64,000 nucleotides of DNA from Epiperipatus broadwayi (taxonomy: Eukaryota > Onychophora > Udeonychophora > Euonychophora > Peripatidae). How positions within the stretch are numbered: the stretch's first letter is position 1; each line of letters opens with the position of its first letter. Below, in pieces: positions 48,961 through 60,712 of the stretch. Below the pieces are notes generated by a model, which saw nothing but the letters and a program-made list of their open reading frames with translations, did not search any database and had not been told where the DNA came from. The position numbers and the translations under genes were made by a program. The stretch covers positions 3,223,911 through 3,287,910 of the forward strand of contig JAQFVV010012441.1 in the NCBI GenBank assembly GCA_028023455.1, given 5' to 3'.

Positions 48961-51900
48961 CTTATATTTTTTATATAATCAAAGAAAATATATTTTAAAA
49001 CGTTAGTTATTAAAGCTTGTTTTCTTTTTCATTTTTGTTGCTGTTTAATAGGCAAAATAAAAACTATGATTCATTTTATGATGAATATTTTTTTAAAGCT
49101 CAAAATGACAAATTATGAAAGACAATAAAATATTGACGGAATAAAATTTGAAGGAAAAGGTTGATGAATGAAATCTTGTGCAGGTATATGCAGAGAAAAT
49201 TATGAAATTTTGAACATGAGATATATATATATATAATGCTATTGCTCCTGGTATCGCTAGTCCGTGATGTTTTGCACAATAAAACATTTATTTTTATGAA
49301 TTTTCAAAAATTTTATCCCATTCTATAAAGATCCCTCTCCCCCTTTTTTTGCACTTTATTATTATTTTTTACATAATAGTTGATTTTGTGGGCTACTTTG
49401 TACATGTAAAGTTATCAAAAAAGTTGAGGCTATTTTTCAAAAGTAGAATTATATTCAGCTGTGAAACTATAGAATGGAAATAATTTAAAACTTTCTGATT
49501 TTCAATAACTAGGATAGGACCAGATTTTTTTTTTTTACTTTTCTAAGCATAGGCTTATCAGTGGTAGTAACAGCCACCTTAATAATTATTAAATCATTTG
49601 AAAGATGAGTAAGTAATAATTGAGTGCTCATCACTCAAGAAGTTGTATGACCTTCAAGCATCAGAACTGACAGATTATATTTTGATACAGAAATTTTTAG
49701 CCTTCAAGTCGATCACTTTATCACTATTGTTAGATTTTGCAGTGATAATTGAAGGGTTAGTTGATCTGGAGTCATGTGATATTTGAGTGACAGATAAAGC
49801 TTTCATCCAAGAGCATTTAAGTCCAATATATTACTCCACTAAACTATTCAAGGCAAGAGACTGAAGTTGTAAAATTGATTTGAAGAGTAGAGCAGAACAT
49901 ATAAAACAATAAAGATATTTTATGAAATGAAATTATATGTATATACTGAGGTGACAACTTTCACAAACAATAGAAATATATTATAGTTCAGATTAACTTT
50001 TAGGAAGGTCCATGTGGTCTTTGCAAAGATCTAAAAAATTATAGATAATTAATTAATTTTTTGCAGCTTTCTATATTAATTTTTTTACATCTTTACAATG
50101 ACCATGTAATAAGATCGTTGCCCAATTGAAGGCATGTTATTTTAAATGTCAATAGTTATATTTTTAATATTCTATGTGGTTGTTCCTGAAAGTCACTATG
50201 AATTATATATATATGTATTAAAATATATAATAATTATTATAAGGAAATGGATAAGCAGAGTTCGTACAACTTGTATGCCAGCAGTGGCTTTTAAATTAAT
50301 TGAAAATGTTCTAAGTTTGTTATAAAAAAAAAAAATCACCAACATTTCTTTCTGATAAAAATGAAAATTGGTGGAATTACAATTTAACTAGGCACTGGAT
50401 TAGACAGTTGAAGCAAAATAACCCTTTATATATGAGAATTTTTATTTTTTGTTTTAAGATATATAAAATTAAGAGAAAAATGTAACAAAATAATTGAATT
50501 AACTTTTTTTTTTTAAAATATCAAAATTAAAAAGAGGCAAAATATTTACTAAAAATCAAATAATTTATAGAAGGAATAAGGAAAATGCATACTTATCTTT
50601 AACAGAGCAGTTTTTTAATAAACCAATTAAGATTTTTGAATTAGCATGCAAAAACATTAGGCAAAAGCAAGATTGGTAGTTGAACCTATTATTCTGTATG
50701 AATTAAAAGATTTTTTGCTAAGCACACTCTATAAATTCTCTCTCTCTCTTTTTTTTTTTTTGCCTTTTTTATTACCTTATAAATGTTCAGTTGATAAAGG
50801 CTTAAACTTCTGAGGTTGAGACTCAGAAAACACCATAGATTTCATTCCTGAGACATTGGGGTTTTTTTTTCTGGAAAAGGTGGATCAAATGTACATGTTA
50901 CATGTCAGTTTATATTCAAGTAGCTGTAAATTGAATATTAATTGTCAAACTTGCCGTTGAAGAATGTATTCTCCTGAATTCTATCACTATTTTATAATAC
51001 TTTTACAAGTTTGAATGAAAATCCCTAGTGAATTCTAAGTTCACCTGCTTTTTTAACTGATAGTAACCAAAATTTGAAGAACATCTCATGGGGAAAAGGC
51101 TTTATTTTATAACATATTTAAAATATAAAATTCAAGTATGAAAGCTATTGATATTACTTCAAATTTAAACAGAGCTAAGTAAATGTTTTCTCTTTAGAAA
51201 CAAAAGGATATTGTTCTGAATTAGAATTCTCTGAAATAAAGAACCTATATCATAGCATGAAACAAGACATATAGGGGAGGAGTATCTATTTAAATATGCT
51301 TTGGTTAAGAAAATTGATATATAAAATAACATCGTTTTGTGAATCTCGTAGCTCACCCATTTGCCTCCATGAGTAGTACTCACTCAACATTTTCCCTAGA
51401 TGCAGAAATTTTAAAGAACCTTGAAGAGCAAGCATAGTTTTTTACAAAACAATTCTTTAAACTAGACCTAATTTTCAACTTGGAATAATTAAAAATACAA
51501 TTAATCTCACAAAACTTGTTAAAGATCAAATAAAATCGGATTTGTAAAGTGTGGAAAATTTGCCAATGACATATTGTTAATAAATTAGATATTTATAATT
51601 ATATTTTTCTCTTTCAACAAGCAAGAAAATATAATTTATTATTATTATTTTTAGTCTAAAGTATAGTTATTAATCAAGTATATAATTTATTCAATATATA
51701 ATTAAATGTCTTTTGCTTAAGAGATAGTAAAATGTTCAAGCATTGAAAGTGATAGGTTGAGCTGCCATTCATAGACCTTTAGCTCTGAAATAAGTGAATT
51801 GACTGCTGAGTGGTTATGTGAAATTTCAATTCTTCTCTCTGGTGAAAGTTAGTAGCTAGAAACTAGTTTGGAGATTTGACACTACCAAACTTCTTTTGAT

Positions 51901-51967
51901 TACTCAGTGTCACTGCAATAGATAATTATAGATTGCTTCTCCTAACAAAATTTCTATTAGATTAGAA
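48961..51967. other. AT-rich intronic sequence with faint repeat traces
   Basis: No gene. About 49560-49820 and 51730-51880 are less AT-rich and hold words shared with other repeats (AGCTAGAAACTAGTTTGGAG near 51857 resembles 38434). (TA)n near 49217-49234 and 50200-50212; (CT)n near 50740-50750. Confidence 0.4.
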
Positions 51968-52958
51968 CAGTGGTCTTCAATCCCCTGTCTGCACTAGACT
52001 GGCAGGAAAGTTTGTAATAACAAAATAATATTTTAAACTTTTAATATAAACAATTTTTATTTATTTTTTTCATTGCATTTAACAGAATGAAAACAAAATC
52101 TAATCAATCATACATAAATTAATTTGTTTTTCTATTTATCACAGATGTTTATGGGAGGGGGTAGAATTAATTTTTTTATTATTTTTCTAATAAAAATTAA
52201 AAAAAAAAAAGTTTTTTATTATACAAACTCCATATATATATATATATTGTGACGACCACGTAAAGTCGTCGACACACATATATATTTATTAATAAAATTA
52301 GAAATAAATAAAGGTGAAATAAATTAGCTAATAAATTTTTTTTAAAAAAAGAAAGGAAGGAAAAGAAAAATTGAAATTCTAATGTCAAAATTACTGTGGA
52401 TTTTGTAATAGTAAGAGAAGGGGGGGGGGGCTGCATAAATAAAGAAATGCGTCTCTTTCTCTCTTATAAGTCAAATGCTAGAAATTATTTTTGTTTATTG
52501 TGGGAGAGGGGAAGTGGATGCATAAAAAAAAATGCGTTTCTTCTCTCTTTTAAAAAAATATATTATAACAAATTAAAATAAATGTAAAACGTAAATGTGA
52601 AAGAAAAAAATGAATGAATTGTAAACTTTAAATAAAATAAATGTAATATGTGATATATAAAAAGAAACAATATGGCCGTAGGTGTGAAAGTCTGTTGGAC
52701 AAATTAAATTCCACGGACAAAGAAATGTTATCAATGGAAGATCTTTGCCTGATCTGTTAAATTAATTGGGACTTACATTCCAGCCACTAATTAAATAAAG
52801 AAACATAATGATAAGAATTGGTTGGAAATCTAAGTCTTAATTAAAAAATTTTAAAAACAATGAACAAAGAAAGAGATTAATAAAATTACAATTTTTGTCT
52901 GGCATTGCTAGTAGAGACTTTAGAGAAGCAACAGCTAAAAGAAAATGGAAGAAGTGCG

Positions 52959-53003
52959 TGGCTAGTGGCGTTAAAGGGACGTAGGTTCGGATTCGAGCCG
53001 TCT
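52959..53003 (+). promoter_or_regulatory. tRNA-like A/B-box pair inside the LTR
   Basis: TGGCTAGTGGCGTTAA resembles a Pol III A box (TRGCNNAGNGG) and GGTTCGGATTCGAGCC contains a B-box-like core (GGTTCGANTCC), about 30 bp downstream. Spacing is short compared with a tRNA, so function is unproven. The same text is in the 3' LTR at about 57066-57109. Confidence 0.4.
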
Positions 53004-53081
53004 CATCACTGACTCACAATGTAAGATCTTTGCCTGACCTGCTAGAGGGACCGCCGCTTCTGTAGCTGTCAATTGAAACTC

Positions 53082-53214
53082 AACCTAAAGAATCAACCAG
53101 CAAACTGGATGAAAATAACCCCACAAACTGAGGAAGTTAATGGAGAACCTAAGGAATCAACAAGCAAAAACTGGAACGAAAATAACCCCACAAACTGAGG
53201 AAGTTAATCAAGAG
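53082..53214. repeat. tandem duplication inside the LTR
   Basis: Two units of about 64-69 bp share AAAATAACCCCACAAACTGA and GGAAGTTAAT. The 3' LTR carries the same two units (about 57187-57320), so the duplication predates the insertion. Confidence 0.8.
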
Positions 53215-54002
53215 CGCTCGGAAGAAATACCCATGGGACAATTACAGCAAAGCCTAGGTAAAAGCATGCATGCATTTTCAGTTGTCTACTATTCATAACT
53301 AAATATAAAATTAATGATTTGATAAAATTAGAACTCTATCAACAGGACTTTAAGAACTTTTATATCTGATCTATTTGCATATATTTATTATAGCCATGTA
53401 TTTATAAGTGTGTGTTTATTATTATTATTATAATGTAATTTTTTATATAAAGTGTGAATATTATTATTAAACATATTTGTCATTAAATTTCGTATCCTTG
53501 CTTTATTCTCCTATCACCAAGCTACGACAGGGGGGAAACTGTAATTAGTGATTAAAGGGGCATACTGATTTGTTTAAGATATTCATGTGCTGCTTGTTCG
53601 TGCGAAATCCCAATTCTAAAAAATAAATAGCAAGCGCTGGACATTCGCTAAGTTTCTTTGAAATAGTTTGCTCTGTTCAGCAGCCGAGAGTTCTTGGCTG
53701 GGAAAAATAACGCCAAGATAATATGTACGTATTGCCTTGGGGTTCAGTCAAGGGTATAGATATGAAGTTAAATTTGTATCTGTATTAGCTCTCTGCTTGT
53801 ATTGTAACGGCGTTGGTTAAAATAATGAATAAGATAATAAAGAATCTAAGTTGTAAACAATAAATGGATAGAAAATATAAGTTATGAAAAGAATAAATAA
53901 AATATAATAAATAAGTATAATATAGAATAAAATAATCGAAATAAATATAGTTGAATACACAAATAATTAATTAACCGTACGAATAACCATTTCCGTTATA
54001 AT

Positions 54003-54023
54003 TGGGGGCCAGAGTCCGGGATA
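54003..54023 (+). promoter_or_regulatory. probable primer-binding site
   Basis: TGGGGGCCAGAGTCCGGGAT follows the 5' LTR directly. Its first seven bases (TGGGGGC) and last nine (GTCCGGGAT) match the complement of the tRNA-Pro 3' end used by some retroelements, but the middle differs and is two bases longer. It could use another tRNA. Confidence 0.6.
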
Positions 54024-54415
54024 TATAAGTCACGTTTACAAGTTCAGCACATTTGAATTCGAGTATAACAAAATTAATAGTTTATGCAATAATTAATAAA
54101 CAAATCAAAAAATAGCTTGGTGGTAGACAAAGCAAGAAATAAAATAAATATTAGAGGGTAAAAGGAGAGAAAGAGAACGAAATATAACGTGGGAAGTTAG
54201 GTTGTAAATTGGAGTCAGTTGCGGAGGGGTCTTGAAGGCAGGCATGGGTGAGTGATGATTAGTGAGTGAGACGGGGAGAGCCGAACAAACGTACCTAGTG
54301 TCCGTGAAATATAAAGTTAGTAAAGTAATATAATCCTATAAGGATAAGGTTAGATAGTAAAGCTGTAGAATAAAATATAAGTGATTAATTAGTGTGTGTG
54401 TGTTAAATAAATTTG

Positions 54416-55288
54416 ATGCACACCAGATCAAAAATAAAAATGGACGCTCTTAGGGGCGAAATAGGAAAAACCTCCGAAGAACTAATGGAACCGTCCGGAG
54501 AAATAGCTAAGGAAGGGGAAATAGAAATTAGCAAAAGAATGGAGACAGTGGGGGATGATAAAAATAAAATAGAAAGCTATAATATAAGGGATATGTTCAT
54601 GAAATTAATGGAAGGCCAGCAAAGGTTGTTTATGGAAATGAGGGAAATAGGTGAAAGAAATAGTAGGAAGATAGAAGAGTTGGGCGAACGACACAGTAAG
54701 GATTTTAGCCAAAGGGTTGAACAAGTAATAAAAAATGAAAATGGAAAGGCTATAGAAAACATACAACTAGAGGTAACTCAGTTAGCAAACACAGTTGAGA
54801 GGATAGAAGTGAGGGTAGAAAGGGGTGAAAATAAAATAGAAAATATAACAGAGATAATAAGAGCTAACAGTAAAGAGCAAGAAAGCGCGAGCAAATGCTT
54901 GCACATAAATAGCGAAAGTAACAATGCGGAGCAAATGCTTATAGGCCCAGAAGGGAAGACTGTCGGACAGGTTACTGAGTCACTAGATGCGTTTGACAGC
55001 ACTAGGCCTAATTACAAGGCGGAGGATCGGGGATTTAAACCCCAGCCCAACGATCCGCACATCGGAAGAATGCAATACAATCCTCATCACGATTATTGGG
55101 AAGGAAGCCAGGCATTTCCTGATAGATCCGAAAGGGCTGAAATGTCCGAACAGACCGGAAGAAGTTCAGACTTCAATTATCCATATGAGCAGGTTGACTC
55201 TAGAGGACATCGGAACATTGCTCCAGTTCCAAGCGAAAGTGGAAATATGTATGGTAAAAAGCATAAGAAACCTCCAGACAAAAACTAA
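54416..55288 (+). CDS. Gag-like ORF of the LTR retrotransposon
   Basis: 290 residues from the ATG at 54416, about 410 bp after the priming site, as for a gag leader. The first part is highly charged and heptad-rich: MRLMEGQQRLF-like text (KLMEGQQRLFMEMREIGERN), then SQRVEQVIKNENGKAIENIQ and VERIEVRVERGENKIENI, predicting a long coiled coil at roughly residues 55-150. The second half is polar, rich in P, D, N, S and H, without a CCHC zinc knuckle or protease motif. N-terminal coiled coils are common in Gypsy Gag proteins, and the position supports Gag, but I found no capsid signature. Composition is less AT-biased than its surroundings. It ends in a stop at 55286-55288. The host is not the likely owner. 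Confidence 0.65.
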   Translation: MHTRSKIKMDALRGEIGKTSEELMEPSGEIAKEGEIEISKRMETVGDDKNKIESYNIRDMFMKLMEGQQRLFMEMREIGERNSRKIEELGERHSKDFSQRVEQVIKNENGKAIENIQLEVTQLANTVERIEVRVERGENKIENITEIIRANSKEQESASKCLHINSESNNAEQMLIGPEGKTVGQVTESLDAFDSTRPNYKAEDRGFKPQPNDPHIGRMQYNPHHDYWEGSQAFPDRSERAEMSEQTGRSSDFNYPYEQVDSRGHRNIAPVPSESGNMYGKKHKKPPDKN

Positions 55289-56351
55289 GCCGAAAGAAAT
55301 AAACGGACGGAAATGTCGGTTCGATCAAACAATAACGGCATGGGATCATGAGAAAAATAAAATTGTTTTTTTTTAAACGTATGACAGGTGGGGCAAATCG
55401 TCTCATGACAAATAATTAAAGTCACTATGATAGGCAAAAAAAAAAAGAGTAATATTAACGGAGTAAAATCAATGATAAACTTAACGCGTATTTATGTGCA
55501 GTCAAGCACAGCAAGACCAATGTAAATAAAAGTAATAAAAAAAAAAAGAAAATAAATCTATAAATAATTTATTCGTATCACAATCTGTCAGGTATAAATG
55601 CAGATAGAATTAACAATTAAATAGAAGTAAAAATAAAAATAAGAATCGTTTAGGCTCATTAAAGAGCCATTTAATAATTAATAAAATAAACTAAATGAAC
55701 AACAGTGATAATGCTTAAATGATAGATATCACTGATAGGTGTATGAGGTTGCAGATTGAGGCATATATGTGTGTGTGTATGCATTATGTTGGGTCGTATT
55801 TTGAGCTTGATTCAGCCGTCTCTTCGCACTTTAGATTCTCATGGCTCTCGATGGTTAAACTTTGAAATGAAGCACCAGTAAGAATCCTGGACTCATTATA
55901 TAATAAGAATTAATGTCCCAATATAATAAGAATTAGTGTCTCAAAATAAATAAATGAAGAAATAAGAATTAGTGCCTCGAATAAAATAAATAAATAAATA
56001 AAGAATAAGAATTTGTTGTTTGCGCAAGATGAGCAGGCAGTAGAAATATCCTGCTGTTCACACGCTTTAAACCCCTGTTATGTTTTTTTTTGATAGAGTT
56101 AAGTTATGCCATGGTCTCGTATGCGTTGAGATTAAATTGGTTGATCAGCCAAAATCGATCGGAAAGAATTGTGTAGCTTTACCTAGCTGTCTCTCTGCAG
56201 TCATCCTCATCATCATTATCACTCGTCATGACAGAGTGGGAAAGTCTGTAATAAAAGCAGAAGTAAGAGTTGAAAGCAAAGAATTAAAATAAGCTCTCAT
56301 CTCAGACTAGATTCGACCCGATTTTAATTCTCAAAAACGGGCGGAGTGTAA
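55289..56351. other. non-coding interior of the LTR retrotransposon
   Basis: No frame longer than chance carries retroviral enzyme motifs. Contains repeated AATAAGAATTAGTG words at about 55904-56010 and the purine-rich tract just before the 3' LTR. In full-length relatives this is where protease, reverse transcriptase, RNase H and integrase would lie; they are absent. Confidence 0.7.
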
Positions 56352-58110
56352 TGTGACGACCACGTAAAGTCGTCGACACACATATATATTTATTAATAAA
56401 ATTAGAAAGTAATAAAGGTGAAATAAATTAGCTAATAAATTTTTTTTAAAAAAAAGAAAGGAAGGAAAAGAAAAATTGAAATTCTAATGTCAAAATTACT
56501 GTGGATTTTGTAATAGTAAGAGAAGGGGAGGGGGGCTGCATAAATAAAGAAATGCGTCTCTTTCTCTCTTATAAGTCAAATGCTAGAAAGTTATTTTTGT
56601 TTATTGTGGGAGAGGGGAAGTGGATGCATAAAAAAAAATGCGTTTCTTCTCTCTTTTAAAAAAATATATTATAACAAATTAAAATAAATGTAAAACGTAA
56701 ATGTGAAAGAAAAAAATGAATGAATTGTAAACTTTAAATAAAATAAATGTAATATGTGATATATAAAAAGAAACAATATGGCCATAGGTGTGAAAGTCTG
56801 TTGGACAAATTAAATTCCACGGACAAAGAAATGTTATCAACGGAAGATCTTTGCCTGATCTGTTAAATTAATTGGGACTTACATTCCAGCCACTAATTAA
56901 ATAAAGAAACATAATGATAAGAATTGGTTGGAAATCTAAGTCTTAATTAAAAAATTTTAAAAACAATGAACAAAGAAAGAGATTAATAAAATTACAATTT
57001 TTGTCTGGCATTGCTAGTAGAGACTTTAGAGAAGCAACAGCTAAAAAGAAAATGGAAGAAGTGCGTGGCTAGTGGCGTTAAAGGGACGTAGGTTCGGATT
57101 CGAGCCGTCTCATCACTGACTCACAATGTAAGATCTTTGCCTGACCTGCTAGAGGGACCGCCGCTTCTGTAGCTGTCAATTGAAACTCAACCTAAAGAAT
57201 CAACCAGCAAACTGGATGAAAATAACCCCACAAACGGAGGAAGTTAATGGAGAACCTAAGGAATCAACAAGCAAAAACTGGAACGAAAATAACCCCACAA
57301 ACTGAGGAAGTTAATCAAGAGCGCTCGGAAGAAATACCCATGGGACAATTACAACAAAGCCTAGGTAAAAGCATGCATGCATTTTCATTTGTCTACTATT
57401 CATAACTAAATATAAAATTAATGATTTGATAAAAATAGAACTCTATCAACAGGACTTTAAGAACTTTTATATCTGATCTATTTTCATATATTTATTATAG
57501 CCATGTATTTATAAGTGTGTGTTTATTATTATTATTATAATGTAATTTTTTTATATAAAGTGTGAATATTATTATTAAACATATTTGTCATTAAATTTCG
57601 TATCCTTGCTTTATTCTCCTATCACCAAGCTACGACAGGGGGGAAACTGTAATTAGTGATTAAAGGGGCATACTGATTTGTTTAAGATATTCATGTGCTG
57701 CTTGTTCGTGCGAAATCCCAATTCTAAAAAATAAATAGCAAGCGCTGGACATTCGCTAAGTTTCTTTGAAATAGTTTGCTCTGTTCAGCAGCCGAGAGTT
57801 CTTGGCTGGGAAAAATAACGCCAAGATAATATGTACGTATTGCCTTGGGGTTCAGTCAAGGGTATAGATATGAAGTTAAATTTGTATCTGTATTAGCTCT
57901 CTGGTTGTATTGTAACGGCGTTGGTTAAAATAATGAATAAGATAATAAAGAATCTAAGTTGAAAACAATAAATGGATAGAAAATATAAGTTATGAAAAGA
58001 ATAAATAAAATATAATAAATAAGTATAATATAGAATAAAATAATCGAAATAAATATAATTGAATACACAAATAATTAATTAACCGTACGAATAACCTTTT
58101 CCGTTATAAT
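56352..58110 (+). repeat. 3' LTR of LTR retrotransposon
   Basis: Starts TGTGACGACCACGTAAAGTC and ends near CCGTTATAAT, directly followed by the (TA)n of the host hAT element. Differences from the 5' LTR include AGAAAGTAATAAAGG for AGAAATAAATAAAGG near the start, a G-run change (GGGGAGGGGGG), AACGGAAG for AATGGAAG, and CAAACGGAGG for CAAACTGAGG. The few changes argue for a recent insertion. Confidence 0.92.
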
Positions 58111-58547
58111 ATATATAACTTCATCTTGTATATTTAACATTAAATACAGATGTTGCATTTGTCATAATCATTGTCATGTAATTATACTAGCTGTGATATT
58201 TCCCAATATTCAGGTGAATAACATTTTATTCTTGCATGTTTTAACAATGAAATAATAAACGTAGAAATGCAAGCACATTAATGAGAACGATTGTTATTGT
58301 ACTGTTTTCTGTAGCAGTATGATGCACAACTTGAGAAAAAATGTTCAGCATGTGAAGGTAAGCAACACCATTACAATACACAGTAACTAGTATGCTGTTT
58401 TGGTCAGTTATAACAATTATGCTTATCTAAGGCTGAGCAATTTACATCTTTAAGAAAATTTATCTAAACTTTTGCCGGTCTGCGAAATCTTATCCTTATT
58501 TTTGCCGGTCCACAGGTGTGAAAAGGTTGAAGACCACTGTATTAGAG

Positions 58548-60059
58548 TAATTTACATTTTGGATAATAATATTTCTGTAAAAGTAAAAAAAAAAAAAACT
58601 TATTTGCTATTGAATCATAGATGGTATTCTATATATTCTGTTTTTTTGTTGATTCTTGGGTTTTATAGATATTTTTAAAAAAAATTATACTTTCTCACTG
58701 CATATACTCTAAACATAGATTGATAATTCTAAATAAATTCCCAGACTAGGGCAGGTGTTTCTCCTCAGTATAAAACACACTTGTGCACCTAGCTATATAT
58801 AGTAGTCATCTTTTATTTCTGTTGCAAATATTATAATTGAAATATCAGATGCTCTAAAGTTATGAGCCTGTTAGTGTTGAAGTCTTTCATGACCTTAGAC
58901 TTTTGATAATACGATGAAATTAAAAGATGATTTTTGACTAGGTATTTACAAAACTTCCAACTGAGAATAATCAATAGCTTGTCTAACCATTTTTTTTTTT
59001 TTTTTTGGCAAAGAATGATTTGAGTTAAATTATTGCAATGAAGTGCTGATTAAATATATATTAGAAGTTAGTTTGATATGTATATGTTTCTAACAGAAAG
59101 CAGATGGAGCTACCAAAACATGGAGTGTAGAATAGCATGAGAATGTGGAAGAGTGAAATGTGTATGTTAGAACTGTATATATAAATATTCCAAATCCTCT
59201 TATATAAGAAAAATAGATGGGTTTAGAAGGTTTAATTTCAAAATATTAACTAAGTGATAGTTAGTGTAGTGGAAGAACATGAATGTGGTATTTTTAATAA
59301 GGCAGAAGAAAGATATATGGAAAATTGAGAATTGGAGCAAGAGGATAGAAACCAGTTCCTACTTTGCGTAAGAGGAATGTAATGGCGGAGTGAGATGTTT
59401 AATATTCTAGCTCACCTAACAAGCAAAGATTGTTCATGAAATGCATGCATAGTAAAAGCGAGTGCTCTCAGTTTCGGCATTGATAGATAATTGCGATATG
59501 ATAAAACAAAAAAAAAAACTTGAAAATATATGTTTTACATGGTCAATGCAGAATATATAATTCACTGATGGTTATATATCAATAGATAAAGAGTAATTAG
59601 GAAAGATTTTTAAAAAAAGTGTGTTGGGTGAAAGGGGGAAAGAATGTCTTTGATGTTCCAGGACTGAAATCTTTAACTTTACTTAATGTTATTTTTTTTC
59701 TTTTTAAAAAAGGTATTTGTAAAAGTAAACAGTAAAATGAATTTCATTTTTAATTAATAAAATTAATTATGTTTCAAAATTGTATTAATTCTGACAGACA
59801 AATTTGTTTATGTTATAATTTTTAAATTAATTTTTATAATGTATAATTATTAACATATGCATTATTAATTTTTTTGAATAAATAACTCACTGTCTACATA
59901 GTGGTGTGAAATTGAAAAAATTTTACAATGTATAAATAAATAAATATACATATGTATATTTAATATATTGTATATGTTATACGTAGGGACTTTCAAGTCA
60001 ACATTTACATCTGGCAGTCTTGGAAGTATTGTTGGTCTAAAAATGAAATTAAAATTGAT
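58548..60059. other. AT-rich intronic sequence, no gene seen
   Basis: T run at about 58991-59006. Purine-rich text at about 59095-59400 has no coding frame. Nothing else recognised. Confidence 0.45.
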
Positions 60060-60712
60060 TAGTATAAAACCATCAAAATATTACATGATCACCATTTTAT
60101 ATGCTTACACATGTTAATAATTATACCAAACTCTCCATACAGTAGTGGCACCAAGTGCAAGCCTTTGTAATCAAGATGGATGCAGGAATGTTTGTGCATA
60201 AAATCCCTATCTAGTGCCTACTTATCCAACATCCCCAGACTAATTTCTAGCTTGTGGCTTTCATTGGTGAGAGCCTTGAATTTGAGAGCACTGCACCTAG
60301 ATCTTAGAATCCAATGCTAGCCACCTTTTGCCTATTTGGTTAACTACAAAGCTAGGAGCCCAAGATGAAAACATAATGTTTTTAATCCAAACTCATTCAC
60401 TTATATAGTCCTATAGATATGTATGCAGTTCAGAATCTATACATTATGGTATCCTTGGTTTTTCAAAAAACACAGTTGCCATTATCCTATGCGCAGAATA
60501 GGTATAAAACTATCATAATTTCACATGATCACCATTCCATATGCTTACACATGTTGTTAATAAGAGTGTCAAACTTCATACAGTAGTGCCATCAAATGCA
60601 AGAATAGGAACTAGATGGAGATTTTATGCACAAACCTTCCTGCATCCATTGTTTATGAAGGCTTGCACTTGGTGGCATTACTGTATGGAGAGTTTGGTAG
60701 TCTTATTCTTAT
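60060..60712. repeat. fold-back repeat with nested direct and inverted copies
   Basis: Arms 60123-60210 and 60612-60699 are reverse complements: CCAAACTCTCCATACAGTAG with CTGTATGGAGAGTTTGG, and ATGGATGCAGGAATGTTTGT with its near complement. In addition 60060-60163 is directly repeated at 60490-60600 (TACATGATCACCATT / CACATGATCACCATT, then ATATGCTTACACATGTT). The same core words occur in the fold-back at 38191-38559. No coding sequence. Confidence 0.8.

Larger units (their letters stand above)
52248..54002 (+). repeat. 5' LTR of LTR retrotransposon
   Basis: Starts TGTGACGACCACGTAAAGTC and ends near CCGTTATAAT. It is almost identical to 56352-58110; I see only scattered single-base and run-length differences. 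It is long for an LTR (about 1755 bp). It contains a duplicated block (AACCTAAAGAATCAACCAGC at 53082; AACCTAAGGAATCAACAAGC at 53146), a repeated word (AGATCTTTGCCTGA at about 52740 and 53025), and tRNA-like boxes (52959-53003). The start carries a short palindrome GACGACCACGTAAAGTCGTC. The 3' boundary is uncertain by a few bases because the flank is AT repeats. Confidence 0.92.
52248..58110 (+). mobile_element. young non-autonomous LTR retrotransposon (gag-only)
   Basis: Two nearly identical LTRs of about 1.76 kb bound a 2.35-kb interior. Directly after the 5' LTR is a probable primer-binding site; before the 3' LTR is a purine-rich tract (GGGCGGAGTG, about 56338-56347). The interior has one substantial frame, Gag-like, and no reverse transcriptase, RNase H or integrase. 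It must have moved with enzymes from a relative. The layout fits terminal-repeat derivatives that keep only gag. A Ty3/Gypsy relative is likely from the LTR and priming-site style, but this is inference. Confidence 0.88.
51968..58539. mobile_element. hAT element split by an LTR retrotransposon
   Basis: The left end CAGTGGTCTTCAATCCC (51968) and right end GGTTGAAGACCACTG (to 58539) match the MITE at 32147-32624. Flanks GATTAGAA and TATTAGAG agree at 6 of 8 positions. Left part 51968-52247 and right part 58111-58539 follow the intact copy, including TTTGTAATAACAAAATAATA and TTTACATCTTTAAGAAAATT. The retrotransposon entered the (TA)n tract that the intact copy shows at 32489-32501. About 300 bp at 58127-58424 have no counterpart in the intact copy. 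Confidence 0.85.

Noticed and set aside
54987-55376. 129-residue frame overlapping the Gag-like ORF
   Set aside because: It is another frame of the same stretch, with no motif and no frameshift signal seen; treated as a shadow.
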